A stretch of 64,000 bases of DNA from Anisus vortex. Its lineage: Eukaryota > Mollusca > Gastropoda > Planorbidae. A program made the translations under genes and the position numbers. The stretch spans positions 19,145,038 through 19,209,037 of the forward strand of contig OX421494.1 of assembly GCA_949126835.1 (NCBI GenBank), in the 5' to 3' direction. Position 1 is the stretch's first letter, and every line of letters begins with the position of its first letter. The notes beneath the pieces were generated by a model. It was not told where the DNA came from and did no database searches. It worked only from the letters and a program-made list of their open reading frames with translations. Shown here one piece after another: positions 35,074 through 56,849 of the stretch.

Positions 35074-35673
35074 TGTCACGTGCGAAATCAGCTACTGACG
35101 TTAGATGATATTTTTAGTAATGTATTATTATATATTATTTTGATTCATATCCATCTTGGATCTCACAAGGTTGTATAAGAATTTATATTGATGTTATTGA
35201 ATTAGATTTGATGTTTATTTGACTCGTCGCGATATGAATCTTTTGTGTATAAAGTGATTTAGATAAACTGTACCTTAATATATAGGAAATCCACAATCCT
35301 GTTTGAAATTGAACACAATTTTATTCCAACAAGTTGAGATGATAAAATATAACAATACCACAGAATACATGTACCAGTATTATATAATGAAACTTAATCA
35401 GTTGAGATTCTTCTATAATGAGTTAAGCCGTAATCCTATCTTTAAGAAAGTGGTCAAAAACAGTCCTCACACATTAGCGCCCAAACTAGAACTAAAACTA
35501 AACGGTATTCCACCCTCGTGCATATGACGTATTTTATAGCTATGACGTAGTGTCTAGACATAACATGTTTTATTCCTAACACGGAAACATTTCGGGTTTA
35601 AGATTATTTCATTTTAACTTTAGTTAATAATAACAGAACCAATATAATATGGAAATAAAATCTACTCGTAACA
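35074..35673 (-). repeat. 5' LTR of element II
   Basis: 600 bp; minus-strand ends TGTTAC...GTGACA. Identical ORFs appear in both LTRs but have no gag-like content and are treated as LTR sequence. Confidence 0.95.
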
Positions 35674-35760
35674 CTATATATATATATATATAGAGAGAGA
35701 TATACAGAGCGAGAGACCGAGAGAAAGAGAAAGAGAGGGAGAGAGAGAAAGTGTGACAGA
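35674..35760. repeat. (TA)n and (GA)n microsatellite
   Basis: TA run followed by GAGA-rich sequence; continuation of the simple repeat into which element II inserted (left part 28490-28517). Confidence 0.9.
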
Positions 35761-36186
35761 AATTGACAATATTCACTGTCTTACTCTTTTTGTGGCGTGG
35801 TAAATTTGTCAAAGGTTAATTCGGCACCTGTATTTTCGGCAAAGTAAGTTAGGCAAAAACTCGTAAAGATGTTTAATCGGCAAAGGTAATATTGGCAAAC
35901 TTATAATAGAGACAGATTTTATTGAAATAGAATATGGTTACACTATTGACTACTAAATGAAGTTCATGGCTTGAAACTAGGTTGTCTTCGTAGAAGATTG
36001 GGTTAATATGGGGTCCGTTAAGTAAAGTATTATAAAGGACACTTTCAAAGAACTGTTTTGTATTTACTTGTGTAAAAGACTAAATCTAAGCAGAAATGTT
36101 ATGCATTGGTAACTTTTAGGGCTCACTCCACTAACTCGCTTTTTAAGTCTTTGGAAACTAACATTACATTGTATGGAAATAAACGT

Positions 36187-37640
36187 AATATGGCAGGTTT
36201 TACAAAATGGCCACCAAATGATGGAGATTTATTGTTTATTTAAAAAATAAAAATTGTTGATACAAAATGCTGTTTTTTTTACTTGTATGTGTTTATATGT
36301 CCATAAAGTATCAGCTGCATCAGTATTGTATGTTTTAATTATATTTTTGTGTTGTTTATATTAATTTAAACACCCTCAAACGTTACATAATCCACCGATC
36401 CCATTTCCCGATTTTTTGTATACATTTGAAAATCACTTACCAGGAATAAATAAAGCCGAAATATAACGTTTTTTTTAATGTTTAACATTCATAAACATGT
36501 TAATTTTCCCTAGGCCACCATTAGAAGCACAAAAAAATGTTTATCTTTTGAAAAAAAACGTATTTTAAAAAGCCCTAATTTTTACGGCCTATCGTTGAAT
36601 TTTTTCCGCCGCCGAGACTAAGTCTAAAACTAGATCTAAAATAAGATTTATCTATGGAATTTCGTAAAACTCTTTTAATTTTAACCAGAAATGTAATTCT
36701 TTTCATAAAAACAAAGTTTGTTTTAAATATTTAGCCGAAGAATTCATTTTATTAGTAAATAAATGAAAATCGTTTGGTACAAAAAAGGCTTCGGACTAGC
36801 AAAGATAACGTTCGCTGTCAAAACAAGATTCGAGAGTACGGTCAATTTAAATGCACACGTGCGAATTATGGAATGTAAATCCGATCGGATAGCTTAAAAA
36901 TTACATTTGATGCACATTTTGAGTTCGCAAAAAGAGGATTTTTAATTTTTTTATTTTTTAACTCTATTGGTGCAAAACGTTCGCTTTTTGGAACGTTCGA
37001 TCGATGTCGAAAAAGTATTTTCTAAAACACTATTTATACATTTATTTTCCGATTTCCGACTATTTGTGTACTATCTACAGCAACAAAATACTATTATTTA
37101 TAGTTTTAAACTAAATTTACGCAAACTATTGTGGTTTAAACGTTAAAAATCCTTTTTTCGCTTTTAACACACACGCTTTGTTTACGTCCAATAAAGCCAC
37201 GTTTTTTTCAAAATGGCGGCGACTTCGGTAGTTCTAGACTTTATGATGCCCGAGTGCGAAATCACGTTTTATTGTAAAAATAATAATAAAACACAACACA
37301 AACACTGATATGTTTACGTTTTGTGAGTTTATTTGTCATAAAAGTATCAATTTCTACAATATTGTGTGTTTTAATGCTAGTTTGATGATGTTTAGTCTAA
37401 CTCATTTTGTAGCCCCAGGAACTTTTTGATAGAGGGAATTTCCCGATTTTTAAATGATTAATTATAAAATATTGAAATATCAGCTGACTTTATAAGTGTC
37501 ATATTTGGATTTCTGGGCTTTTAGGCTTTAAAATGACATATAATACTATACTATAGCTTAACATTATTTTTTTCAAAAAAAAACGTAAAAAATGGGAACT
37601 CCTGAAATTCTTATTGTGAAACCTGCCATATTGTATCCTT
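36187..37640. mobile_element. Non-autonomous DNA element with TATGGCAGGTTTT ends
   Basis: Left end AATATGGCAGGTTTTACAAA and right end TTGTGAAACCTGCCATATTG are inverted. Internal stretches 36280-36370 and 37310-37400 are similar to each other (AAAGTATCA, TTGTGTGTTTTAAT words). No ORF. Confidence 0.6.
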
Positions 37641-38599
37641 CTCTTCGCTCGCTTACTCCGTTCTGACACGACCATATTAAGTCCTTAAGTAAAAAACTTA
37701 GCCGTGTTTAGATCACACGGGAAACATAGCAAACGTACACTTACATAGCTTACATTACAACCCTCATACAGCTAGCGAAAACGAACACAGCCCGCACTTC
37801 CGTTTATCGAAGTACGCGTGTTTTCTTGACCGATTGCCTGGAGGCGGATTAAAGAGCTGTTGTTTTTTTTTTGCCCAGCAACTAGGCACGTGTCATAGGC
37901 GAAAACGTGAAACCGTTTTATTGTGAATACTTAGAAAGGCATACTTGGGCCGTGACTAAAAAATAAAAATAAACAGTAAACAAATGACAAACACACAACA
38001 TCTACTTGTTTAAAGTTAAAAGTGGCGTAGTCTCAGTGGTTAATCAAGTTTTCAACGCAAACTAATTACTTGTAGAAACAGACGTAATCTCAATAAATAA
38101 AAAAAAGCAAATCATCTATTTACATTTGAACTAGTTAATGAAAGTAAGTTAATTCCCAGTAAATTCTTCGTTTTAAAGTTAATGGAGTTTATTTATAGTT
38201 ATTATAAACTATTAGTGATAACATTTATTTTCTTCTTCTTCATTATACTGTGGAGACCCAGTTATACCCGAGTAAAGAGATATTTTAATGGCTTAAGGGT
38301 CTAAAATAGAAAATAATACTCATAAACTAGTTAGATTTAGCTTACATTTTTCGTTTTTTTTTATTCTTGTCTTTAAAAAAATATTATTTTTTGCGTGGAT
38401 ATAATTTTGACTTTTTTAAAATTGTAACAAAGGTTTAGAAATTTGATATTGGTCGTTGATAACTATAAAGAACCTTGGGTTGATAACAATAGAATCAGAC
38501 TACGTTATAGAGTTTTTACATTTTACAACACACACACAAATGCCTTTATATTTGTATAAAACAATATGATTTTGCTCTAATATAGAAATATGGTTAAAG

Positions 38600-38790
38600 T
38601 AATACAACTAACACAATTTACCTGTGCCAAACAAGCATTTCTAAATCATTCAGAGTGCCAACAACCTTAATGTTATCCTGCTCTTCTGGTGCAGAAGATA
38701 CTTAAACTTCCTTTTTAGTTATCTTTCATGTGCCAATAAACACCGCTCTGCGTGCCAAGGTAGGCGCCCATTCTATAGGTTGTCGATCCA
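38600..38790. mobile_element. hAT-like MITE (GTGCCAA family), copy 1, diverged
   Basis: Shares order and wording with 40144-40349 (GTGCCAA, ATTCAGaGTGCCAACA, CTTCCTTTTTAG, GCGTGCCAAG, TAGGTTGtCGA) but ends are degraded. Confidence 0.55.
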
Positions 38791-38976
38791 TGGACTAGAG
38801 TGTAGTCCTACCAATACGTTCCATAAAAAGTGGATATTATATGCTTGCCAATTTTACCGTTGCCAATTTTACCGCTTTGCTAGTTTTGCCGAAACAACCT
38901 TTGCCGAATTTGCCCTTGTTAAAATTACCTTGCCGAAAATATTGTGGCCGAATTAACCTTTGCCAAGTTCACAGCG

Positions 38977-39640
38977 CTTGTAAGCCACTTTCAAAGTCAA
39001 GGTTTCTCTTACAACATCTGTTACCAACCATCTTGCTGCAGCAAAAACTTTCTTACCGACAACATTTTTTCATTGAACCGAAACATCTTGACTTAAAACT
39101 ATTGTGAGTAGTCTATCGTAGAGATGCAGCTGGCGATTCAATAACAATGAACAATGAACACTATTTTTTGCCATATAATCTATAGTCAATGAAATGAAAA
39201 CAAGAAAATTATAACAGTCGTAAATAATATATAAAATTATATCGAGACAATAATTTCGAAAAAACAAGGGGGCTAATTCAATGTAAGATACACTATATAA
39301 AAAAAAACTTAATAAAATATAAATACTTTTAAAGTTACACCACTTTCAATACAAGTTCGCGTTAACACAGTGACAAAATGAAATTTTAAGTCTTTTTTTT
39401 TTTTTACCTTTCCGTGATTCAAAACGAAAATTATTTTTCTCATGATCTCAATATCTAGTTTTAGTAAAAGAAGCTTGATTTAATGATGAAGCACACGAAA
39501 CTTGACGGACCATTTGAAGTGGCGATAATCTCTACTCGATAAACTGAACAGCTGTTTCAAAAGCTATTGCTCTTGTTATTTATCTACTAGTGCCTAAAAC
39601 GCGTTGTCGCCTTATGAATCATCACCATCATCAATCCATT
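38977..39640. other. No gene seen
   Basis: AT-rich; no recognised element. Confidence 0.4.
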
Positions 39641-39647
39641 GACAGTA

Positions 39648-39925
39648 GTGGGGTAGCCGAGCGGCAGCGCGTTCAACTGGCTTGCCGAAGGTCCCGGGTT
39701 CGAACTCTGGTGCAGGCTAGGATTTTTACCCGGGTCTGGAGAGTGTCCCTCAGTCTACCCAGCTCTGATGGGTACCTTACCTTAGTTGGGGTAAAGTAAA
39801 GGCGACGGTGCATAGAACTGGCCACACAACCACCTAGTATGTCGTGGCCACATAAACTGGTGAACGTTGATTCATCGGACCTATGGATCAATTCGGTCCG
39901 ACGGGTACTTCACTTACTTAGTACA
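39648..39925 (+). mobile_element. tRNA-derived SINE, copy 3 (near full length)
   Basis: Pol III boxes: A box GGTAGCCGAGCGGCAGCGCG near 39652 and B box GGTTCGAACTCTGG near 39697. Body CCCTCAGTCTACCCAGCTCT, GGGGTAAAGTAAAGGCGACG, GTCGTGGCCACA and 3' tail with TACTTCACTTACTT. Although the head is tRNA-like, the long conserved body shows it is a SINE. Confidence 0.88.
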
Positions 39926-40143
39926 TAAATACAGTAAAGGCATAGAACATTATAACATTAGTAGATATAATAAAATTATATCAAAACAATAGTATTAATA
40001 AAAATAACAACTTTCTCCACTTTTGCCTATATTGAGCGGTTGTCAATAGTTGAGTCAACTGCAGCCCTGTCCAATATTTTATGTTGTCGAACCAGCATCT
40101 CCGCTGACGGCCTCTCCGACGTCCACCCTCTACAGTGCCTTAG

Positions 40144-40349
40144 CAGGGGTCGGCAACCTTTTGACAACAGTGTGCCAAAGTATAATTTCTATATCATTCA
40201 GCGTGCCAACAGCCTAAAAGTTATCCCACTAGCACTACATTTCGTGTAGCAGAGACTTGAATTGACTTTTTAAAGGCCTCTTCCGCGTGCCATTGAAAAT
40301 CTATCGGAGTGCCAAGTCTGGAACTCGTTCCGTAGGTTGCCGACTTCTG
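40144..40349. mobile_element. hAT-like MITE (GTGCCAA family), copy 2
   Basis: Starts CAGGGGTCGGCAACCTTTTG and ends CCGTAGGTTGCCGACTTCTG; 206 bp, same length as copy 3 and in the opposite orientation to it. The target duplication is degraded (CCTTAG against CCTTGG). Confidence 0.75.
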
Positions 40350-40384
40350 CCTTGGAGGATTGTTTTTGCCGCAACAACAATCAA

Positions 40385-40571
40385 ACATACTTGTTCTTTT
40401 CAGGTCTTTCTAGGATCGTATAAACGCACACAAATCTATTGGCCTAATGAAATTTTATGCAGCAAATTTCCTTCTTTAATTTTATGTTGGTGAATGTGGA
40501 AACGAGAAAGGGGCGGTGAGGGATAAAAATAGAAAGGGAGGTGGTTGGTCGAATAAGGTTGAGAATCTATG
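40385..40571. repeat. hAT-related remnant, copy 2
   Basis: Counterpart of 27195-27370, see the shared blocks listed there. Confidence 0.5.
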
Positions 40572-40849
40572 GTATAGTATGTTGTTTGATTAGGTGAATT
40601 TAAGCACAATATATACCTAATGTCTTTCAGTAATATGTCTATATTGTAGATGTTTGATTTGTGCCAAAATAATATATATTATGACACCAACTTCAAGTGC
40701 CATTTATTATGTACTAGAAATAGTCCTTGGGGAAATTACGGGGGGAAATAATGTATTTTTATGTGTTCTTATTATTTTTTAAATAGTTTTTATATATCTC
40801 GTATGCTTTTTTCAAAAGTCTGGAAAAATGGGCCGGAAGTAATTTAGGC

Positions 40850-41415
40850 TTAAGTCATGGTTTTCCCCAGTGTGGATATCGGGGTTCTGGAAATTACCAG
40901 GTGAAAGAATAACTCACTGCTAAGTCACACTTGCATGTCGTAAAAGGCGACTAATAGTAGGTTGTGCATTGGGTATAACCCGAATACGTAAAAATTGTTT
41001 CCCCCCTTTGTGGCGCTGTTCGACAGAGGTCCAGATTGAACTACCCTGGATAGAGTTTTTTTTCGCAGCTCCTGCTGGGGGGCTCTGGTGTTGGTAGCAT
41101 GGAGATGGGTGGGTCTAAGGATGTGACGATTCCACAGAGTATTCCCAGAGTCTAAAAAAACTAAAAGGCACAACTGAGTGTCATAACCATTTGGAGAGCT
41201 CTGTGGATGGCGGAGATTAGACCATAGGCCAGCCCCCACCTCAGCCCTGACTCAATACAGCCCTATCCCGGAGTACCACTCACCGAAATCTCTCATCAAC
41301 TGGGGGATTTAAAAAAAAGGCCTCGAAGGAAAACCCAGAATAACAATGCCAGTGTGTCTGACAGTTACTGCAAGAGAGCAAACTGCCCTGCAGACTGACT
41401 AATAGAAGAAGAAGT
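40850..41415. mobile_element. Unclassified retroposon-like sequence
   Basis: GC-richer block on an AT background with long non-repetitive stretches (for example 40960-41290) and a GAAGAAGAAG end at 41404-41414, as seen at LINE 3' ends. The minus-strand 104-codon frame shows no known domain. Confidence 0.4.
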
Positions 41416-42010
41416 TGTGGTTTTAAATTTAAGAAACGACGATTCTAATTAGTGTTATTTGAAATGTGTATCGAATTACTGAGATAAATAAAACACAAAC
41501 ATAGTTTTTTTAAAACTATTTTTCACTGTAATAAATTCAAAGATGAAACTTTCCCTCCAAATCAATATTGAGTGTATTTTCTTGTTCACCATGCAGTAAT
41601 TGACTGTTCAGTGTTTACAAAGCTACAAAAGTTGACCTTATATGAAAACTTCGACATGATCGAATGTCTGATCTTAATTTTTTTAATTGCTTTCACAATT
41701 GAATTATTGAAAAGTGTAGACATCATAGATAATAGGGTAGTGTTTAGTGTTGAGGAACCAAGTTGATATAGTTGGATTAAAAGACTTTCAGTTTTATTGT
41801 ATTCTGAGAATATCTCTAAGTGTTCAAATTGCAATGTATTTCCTTTGCAATTAATCAACAGCCGTTGCTAAGACATTATTTGGGTTGAGATTTCTCAAAA
41901 GCATCATGAAAACATTATCATTATTTCTCTTTCCTTTGGTGTATGAACTTATTTTCATTGGTGTCATATTTTATCACAATTAGTCTCATACCATATATTA
42001 TCACAACTTT
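41416..42010. other. No gene seen
   Basis: AT-rich. The overlapping plus and minus frames around 41572-41858 mirror one another and show no domain. Confidence 0.4.
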
Positions 42011-42014
42011 TTGT

Positions 42015-42250
42015 TCGGCTGGCGTTCCGAAGGTTTTGGGTATGAATCATGATAAATGCTAGGGTTTGTTCCCGGCTCTGAAAGGTGTCTTTGAGCCTAC
42101 CCAGCTCTAATGGGTACCTGAAAATCATCAGAGGAAAGTAAAGGTGGCTGGGCTTTGTGATGGCAATGCAATCTCCTAATATGGCGTGGCCACTAAAACT
42201 TGTGAACACTGCTTAATGATCATTATGGATCGTGTGAGGTCAGACATTAT
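42015..42250 (+). mobile_element. tRNA-derived SINE, copy 4 (decayed)
   Basis: Body retained: GAGCCTACCCAGCTCTAATG, GGAAAGTAAAGGTGGCTGGG and ATGGCGTGGCCAC; the tRNA-like head is mutated and the A box is gone. Confidence 0.75.
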
Positions 42251-42569
42251 AAGCTAAAGCATTGCCACCGGGAAATAGGTGGCAAGACTGTTTTATTATA
42301 GGCTAAAATTTGTCCATATCATTTCATCTAATAAGCCTTCTTTTTTTCATAATAAATTTGTTTGTTCCATGTTGGGAAAGTGGGGGTAAGGATAATACGT
42401 TGATAAAGACAGTTATAAAGAGTTAAAGTTTGTTAAATTTTTCTTGTGCTCTAACGATTATACTCTTAAGAATACTTTTATATTACCGTTTCTAAAAACT
42501 TGTGTACTTTATACAAAAGTGAAAAACGTAAATGTTTGTAAGTTTTTTAATTTCTGAACAAAAGGCCTT

Positions 42570-42990
42570 TATAAATAGACTATAATATATAGGCCTACAC
42601 TATAATTATATAAAGTTAGCTATATGACAGACCGATTCGATAAATAGGGCGATAGACCTATGCCTATGCTGCTATGCTTCATTAAATTTAAATAATAGGG
42701 CCTATAATCCTATATATTTATAATTTATATAGGCCTATAGCTATTTTAAATTTATACTGCTCTGGCTCTAGTAGGATCTATAGTAGTCTATAGGACTATA
42801 GCCCTATATGTTATAGGCCAATATTAAAGGATAGGCTATTAGTCTAATTATTATTCTAGATTCTAGCCTATCTATTAAACTATTAGGATTAGGCTTAGAA
42901 CTAGAAGTAAGAAAAAGTAAAATTAGGCCTACAACGATTTATATTGCAAAATAGAAGTATAAAAAAGTAGGCTAATGCAAACTAAGTGTT
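42570..42990. repeat. Cluster of ATAGGCCTAT-type words
   Basis: Dense variants of TAGGCCTA, TAGGCTA and CCTATA in an AT-rich 400-bp stretch. Not a regular tandem array. Confidence 0.5.
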
Positions 42991-43404
42991 GAGACTTCTA
43001 CACAAACAAAGCTTTATAACTATCTAAAATGCTATTTTTTGTAGCCTATGTTTTATATAACGAGTTACTGACACATCGATTGCTCGGTACATTACTGGGT
43101 CTGGGTAACCATAGTCGCCATAGACGCTTCGTGAGCCTAAAATGTATAATAAATGTTTTTTTGTTAAAAACTGGTTCAAAATGTATTAAAAAAGTACAGT
43201 TTGCTCCCTGGCTTCTCTGTATAAAGTTTTTATGAAGTCATTATTATTTTTAATGAACAACTAATATAATTACGCCTAAAAACCATTAGGCCCCCAGTTA
43301 AATAACAAAGGCAAAGAACAAACAGCTGACTCTATCTGCCCCCCACCGAGTGCGCATGCCCAGACCTTGACCTTTTTCTTTTGGAATAATTAACAAAATG
43401 AAAA

Positions 43405-44020
43405 GGTCTATAACAAGATTGACCGCTTGCTTTGGTAAATCTGCTATTTGATGACTCGTAAACTCATGTTTCAAAATTTACTATCAAAAACTAAATTATA
43501 GACCTACGGGTTAATAATTCGCTATTATTTTATCAATGGAAATCTATTAACTTTTTTAGTTGCCAGCTGTTGTCCAAAAATCTAAAGGAATATTACAGAC
43601 ATAAAATGCAGACGAATAGACGTAAATTTAAACTATATAATAAAAGCAAATGGTTTCAATTTTTAAAGTTCATCGTTTCAATGTGTATATGTGGAAGAAT
43701 GCTTTCGAAGTAGGAGCTTATGTAATTTATTAGTTCTATAAGATAAAAACTATAAGATTAAAATCGAAAGTTGTATATAAACGAATAATTGATGTAAATT
43801 ACAACTTTTAAATAATGTATTTGTAAAATGGGAAGAAAATGTTTATAAAAGGAGCGACTGTACAGTATTTTTAAAGAGAAGAACTCAAATTATGATTAAA
43901 ATCGAAAGATGTATACAGCGGAAGTCTTTTGGATCACGCTTTATTTGCTGCGCACAAAAAAAAACACGATTCGTTGAGCTCTAAAAAAAAGCTCAATCGG
44001 TCATCTTGTTATAGTCTTTG
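43405..44020. mobile_element. MITE, TAGACTATAATAAGATGGACC family, copy 2
   Basis: Ends AGGTCTATAACAAGATTGAC and TCATCTTGTTATAGTCTTTG. An internal repeat of AAGATTAAAATCGAAAG (about 43755 and 43895) suggests a partial internal duplication, hence the greater length. Confidence 0.7.
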
Positions 44021-45212
44021 ATATAACGTCATCTGTCTATACTCTATACTATCAAAACCACGTCGCTAAGCGTTCCGGAATGACAGATTTCTTTGGGCTA
44101 TTATTATATAGAAAATTAGTGTTGAGACAAAAGCAAGGAAGAGACATTTCTAGTTGGATCAATTATAATAATCTACTTGGTTATAGTGCAGAACTAAATA
44201 CTTAATATCTTTTATGTAAGTTGGCTTATTAAATATTATTAAGTATATAAAGGAAAAAAAAATTGTATTCAACTCATTGAAATACCCTGTTTAATATCAT
44301 TATGTTACTTTACTATTTTACAGAAAAAGCAAGTTTGGTGCAACTGGGTTAATTCCTGAACATTGCGGATAAAGATCGCAACATCTCTTTACATCAAATA
44401 GAAACATTCAAAATTAAAATATATAAACATCCTTATCACATGAAAAAATAACACTTTTCGTCTTAATTAATCAATAACCGAAAAAACAACCAAAGTAGCA
44501 TTGTAATTAGTAAATTAGTGTTTCAGTATCAAAGTGTATAGTTCACCATTGAGTCGGATTAGTTGTCCCACCAAAGATGAACATTATTTTGTCTTACATA
44601 AAGGAGGACAAGTCAAATGTAAATGAAACAATGGATTATGGATTCTACGTTTGCACCTACATTTACTACAGAAATTGTAGCAATGTGTATTATCATGTTA
44701 AAAACAAAAGTTAGTGGTTCGGATGGATTTAAATATTGAAGATCTGAACAGTTTACTTAATGGACTCTTTTTCACTGAATGCAAAATTGCCTTAAAAAAA
44801 AGCAACCAAAAGTACTACAATTGAAATGGACCATTATTTTATCCGTTGTACACATAGACACACTATGTTTTTGCAAATATTTCATTAATGGATAATCTTT
44901 TTCAAAATGTTACCTTCAAAAAACTACATAAAATACCAAAGACTATAAACATGAGACAAATTAAAACTCCTACTAAATTATTGCTACATCATAAAATCGA
45001 AACCTGTAACATTTCAATAGGACAGTCATCGTTGTCAGCATTTAAAGTTTAGTCGTCACTGCATCTTATCCTCGGTGTTTGTTTAGTAGATACAGCAGAT
45101 ATAAGGTAATAAATAAAATTGCACGAATTTATAACAGGCAAAAAACACTGTTTTATACATTGAGAAATACGTCTTGGAAAACGTAAATGGTTTTGATGGC
45201 GAGATTTGGAGT
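44021..45212. other. 3' flank of GCNT copy B, no gene
   Basis: AT-rich; must contain the 3' UTR. I see no AATAAA on the minus strand close to the stop; a TATAAA variant lies near 45128. Confidence 0.4.
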
Positions 45213-54754
<9,542 letters not shown>

Positions 54755-54970
54755 AATTTATATTAATGTCCGAGTTCAAATCACTCAATCTGCTTGATGA
54801 GGTATTTAAACAATAAAATATTATAAGCAAGTATTATGCCCAATTGTCAAGTAGAATCTCTGCACTGTCTGTACAGGTCCATCTTACACTGAAGGCTATT
54901 ACAGATGGGAAGTGTCCTTCATTTGAGATATTCGGGGTTCGGTAACAACTAAAGTTTGGGTTCGGTTCGC
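54755..54970 (-). promoter_or_regulatory. Conserved 5' flank of GCNT copy B
   Basis: Counterpart of 16712-16935. Just beyond it, about 54950-55035 holds a short tandem duplication of a unit with GGTTCGGTTCGCTAG that copy A lacks. Confidence 0.45.
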
Positions 54971-55035
54971 TAGAAACCTAAGGTCGGTTCGGTTCGCTAG
55001 AAACCTAAGGTCGGTTTGGTTCGGTTCGACGTTCT

Positions 55036-55705
55036 GTTATCGAACTTTTATATTGCTTGGATTTTTTTTAAATAACAAAACAATAACCTATGGCTTCATT
55101 ACATCTAATTCTAAGACTGGACACAATACAAAAATATTTTTCGTTGTTTTACGTTTGGGATTCTATATTCTATATTTACGGCTTAAGCTCGATATCGTGA
55201 AAAGTAGATATAACTGAGACCTTTTCTTACACACTGTGTATTTTATTTATAAGTAATTCTTTAACTATGCACTTTATATTTCTTCAATTATTTTCATAAT
55301 GCCCACGTTTAAACCAAAGAATGTTGACAATATTTTTTATCTTGAACTTAAAAAGTCTCTAGATTCTAGATCAATACTAGTTCGCATTGACCAAGTTTAA
55401 TAGGTTATTAATTTTTCTAATATATTATGTTTAAAATACTTATAATATTTTTTTTCAATAAATTATTTTGATATAATATAATTATTTAGTTGAATATGTA
55501 TAAGTTTTGTCCTACAAAATAAAAGCCAAACACCAAAAGCTTCTTGCGCGAGTTTTTTTCTTTCTATACACATTCTCTCTTGCTGGGAATCGAATCTGTG
55601 TGTCGAGCTCATGCACCAAAGTAAAAATAGAATTGTCAGACCCCCCCCCCCCTCTCACTTTCTCTTTACTTTGTCATACGATTTTGCAATATATTTGTAC
55701 TCATG
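55036..55705. other. No gene seen
   Basis: AT-rich with a poly-C run at 55640-55652. Confidence 0.4.
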
Positions 55706-55713
55706 TCAAAGAC

Positions 55714-55919
55714 CAGGGATCGGCAACGTACGACACACGTGCCAAACTTGGCACGCCGAGGGATTTTCAATGGCACGCGGAAGAGGCCTTAAAAGTCTAT
55801 TCAAGTCTCTTCTACAAGAAATTTAGTGCTACAGCAGGATGACTTTTAGTCTGTTGGCACGCTGAATGAATTAGAAATTCTACTTTGGCACACTGTTATC
55901 GAAAGGTTGCCGACCCCTG
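55714..55919. mobile_element. hAT-like MITE (GTGCCAA family), copy 3
   Basis: Starts CAGGGATCGGCAACG, ends GGTTGCCGACCCCTG; flanked by TCAAAGAC and TCATAGAC (8-bp duplication with one mismatch). 206 bp. Confidence 0.85.
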
Positions 55920-56403
55920 TCATAGACAACTGTATTTTGGTCGTATCTAATATTGAAGTGAATAAATGCATAAAATTATCAATTAGGATCTTAGTTTTGG
56001 GGATGGTGAAAAGTGCTGTCTGGACGTTTTACACCCACACACTTTCATTTGGCCACACTCTTCTTTACTAATAGTTTTAAAAAAAACACACACTTCAGAT
56101 TCATTTTAACAGATAAATAGGAACTTTCATAACGCTGAAACTAAAATAAGTTCATGGATAAATGTGAGGGAAAGTCGTTGAACGGGAAACAACAGCCTGC
56201 AGAAACTACTAAAACTGGCTAAAAGTTATTTGACGAGAAGTGGTTGCACTTACAGCTTTATAAGCTAGGTTATGAAAATAATAAAAGTAAAAAAAAAAAA
56301 ACACTATGGATTAAAGAATAAGAATAGTATACAGACTAAAGTGTGTCACGTTAATAAAGTCATAAGTAATTCAACGTTAAAAAAATATGAACGAGTACAT
56401 CAC

Positions 56404-56678
56404 GGGGGCACGGTAGCCGAGCGGCAGCGCGTTCGACTGGCGATCCGAGGGTCCTGGGTTCAAATCCTGGTGAAGCCGGGATTCTTTCCCAGGACTTGAG
56501 GGTGTCCCTGAGTCTACCCAGCTCTGATGGGTACCTGACATTAGTTGGGGTAAAGTAAAGGCGGCTGGGCATTGTGCTGGCCCCACATCCCCTAGTATGC
56601 CGTGGCCACAGAAACTGGTGAACGCTGCTTCACCGGCCCTATGATCACTTTGGTCCGAAGGGTACTTTACTTTTACTT
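56404..56678 (+). mobile_element. tRNA-derived SINE, copy 5 (full length, TSD)
   Basis: Flanked by TACATCAC (56396-56403, 56679-56686). A box GGTAGCCGAGCGGCAGCGCG, B box GGTTCAAATCCTGG, body GAGTCTACCCAGCTCTGATG and GGGGTAAAGTAAAGGCGGCT, tail TACTTTACTTTTACTTTA. The best copy in the window. Confidence 0.92.
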
Positions 56679-56849
56679 TACATCACTTACGCTGATAAAA
56701 AAAAGGGAAATGAAACTACGGGACTGCTAATGACAACACTTCCATCTACTGACTTCTAACTTTTCTACAGAGTAATTTAATTTAATTAACTATTAACTTA
56801 AAGTTCAATACCAATTGTCTCTTTTGAATCCAAATAGTCTTTTATTTTA

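Larger units (their letters stand above)
28518..35673 (-). mobile_element. LTR retrotransposon II (Gypsy, Gmr1-like, INT before RT), young
   Basis: 7.16-kb element on the minus strand with LTRs 35074-35673 (5') and 28518-29119 (3'), target duplication CTAT, inserted in a CTAT/TCTC microsatellite. By eye the LTRs differ only by a 2-base T-run difference and one substitution. Order: primer site, gag, zinc knuckle, protease, integrase with GPY module, reverse transcriptase, complete RNase H, polypurine tract. Only two coding interruptions are seen: a frame change between gag and the knuckle, and one TAG between integrase and RT. Confidence 0.95.
35805..38976. mobile_element. 3.2-kb inverted-repeat (foldback) element with nested insertions
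   Basis: Left arm AAAGGTTAATTCGGC...TTTTCGGCAA (35812-35846) pairs with right arm TTGCCGAAAATATTGTGGCC...AACCTTTGCC (38932-38965). Both arms continue inward for about 100 bp with imperfect GGCAAAGGTAA-type subrepeats. No transposase. It encloses the element at 36187-37640 and the hAT MITE at 38600-38790. Confidence 0.6.

Noticed and set aside
28518..35673. env-like gene in element II (retrovirus-like status)
   Set aside because: No ORF between RNase H and the 3' LTR; the 850-bp stretch is AT-rich without coding signal.
39652..39725. tRNA gene
   Set aside because: The tRNA-like head continues into a long body shared by four other copies; it is a SINE and the cloverleaf is imperfect.
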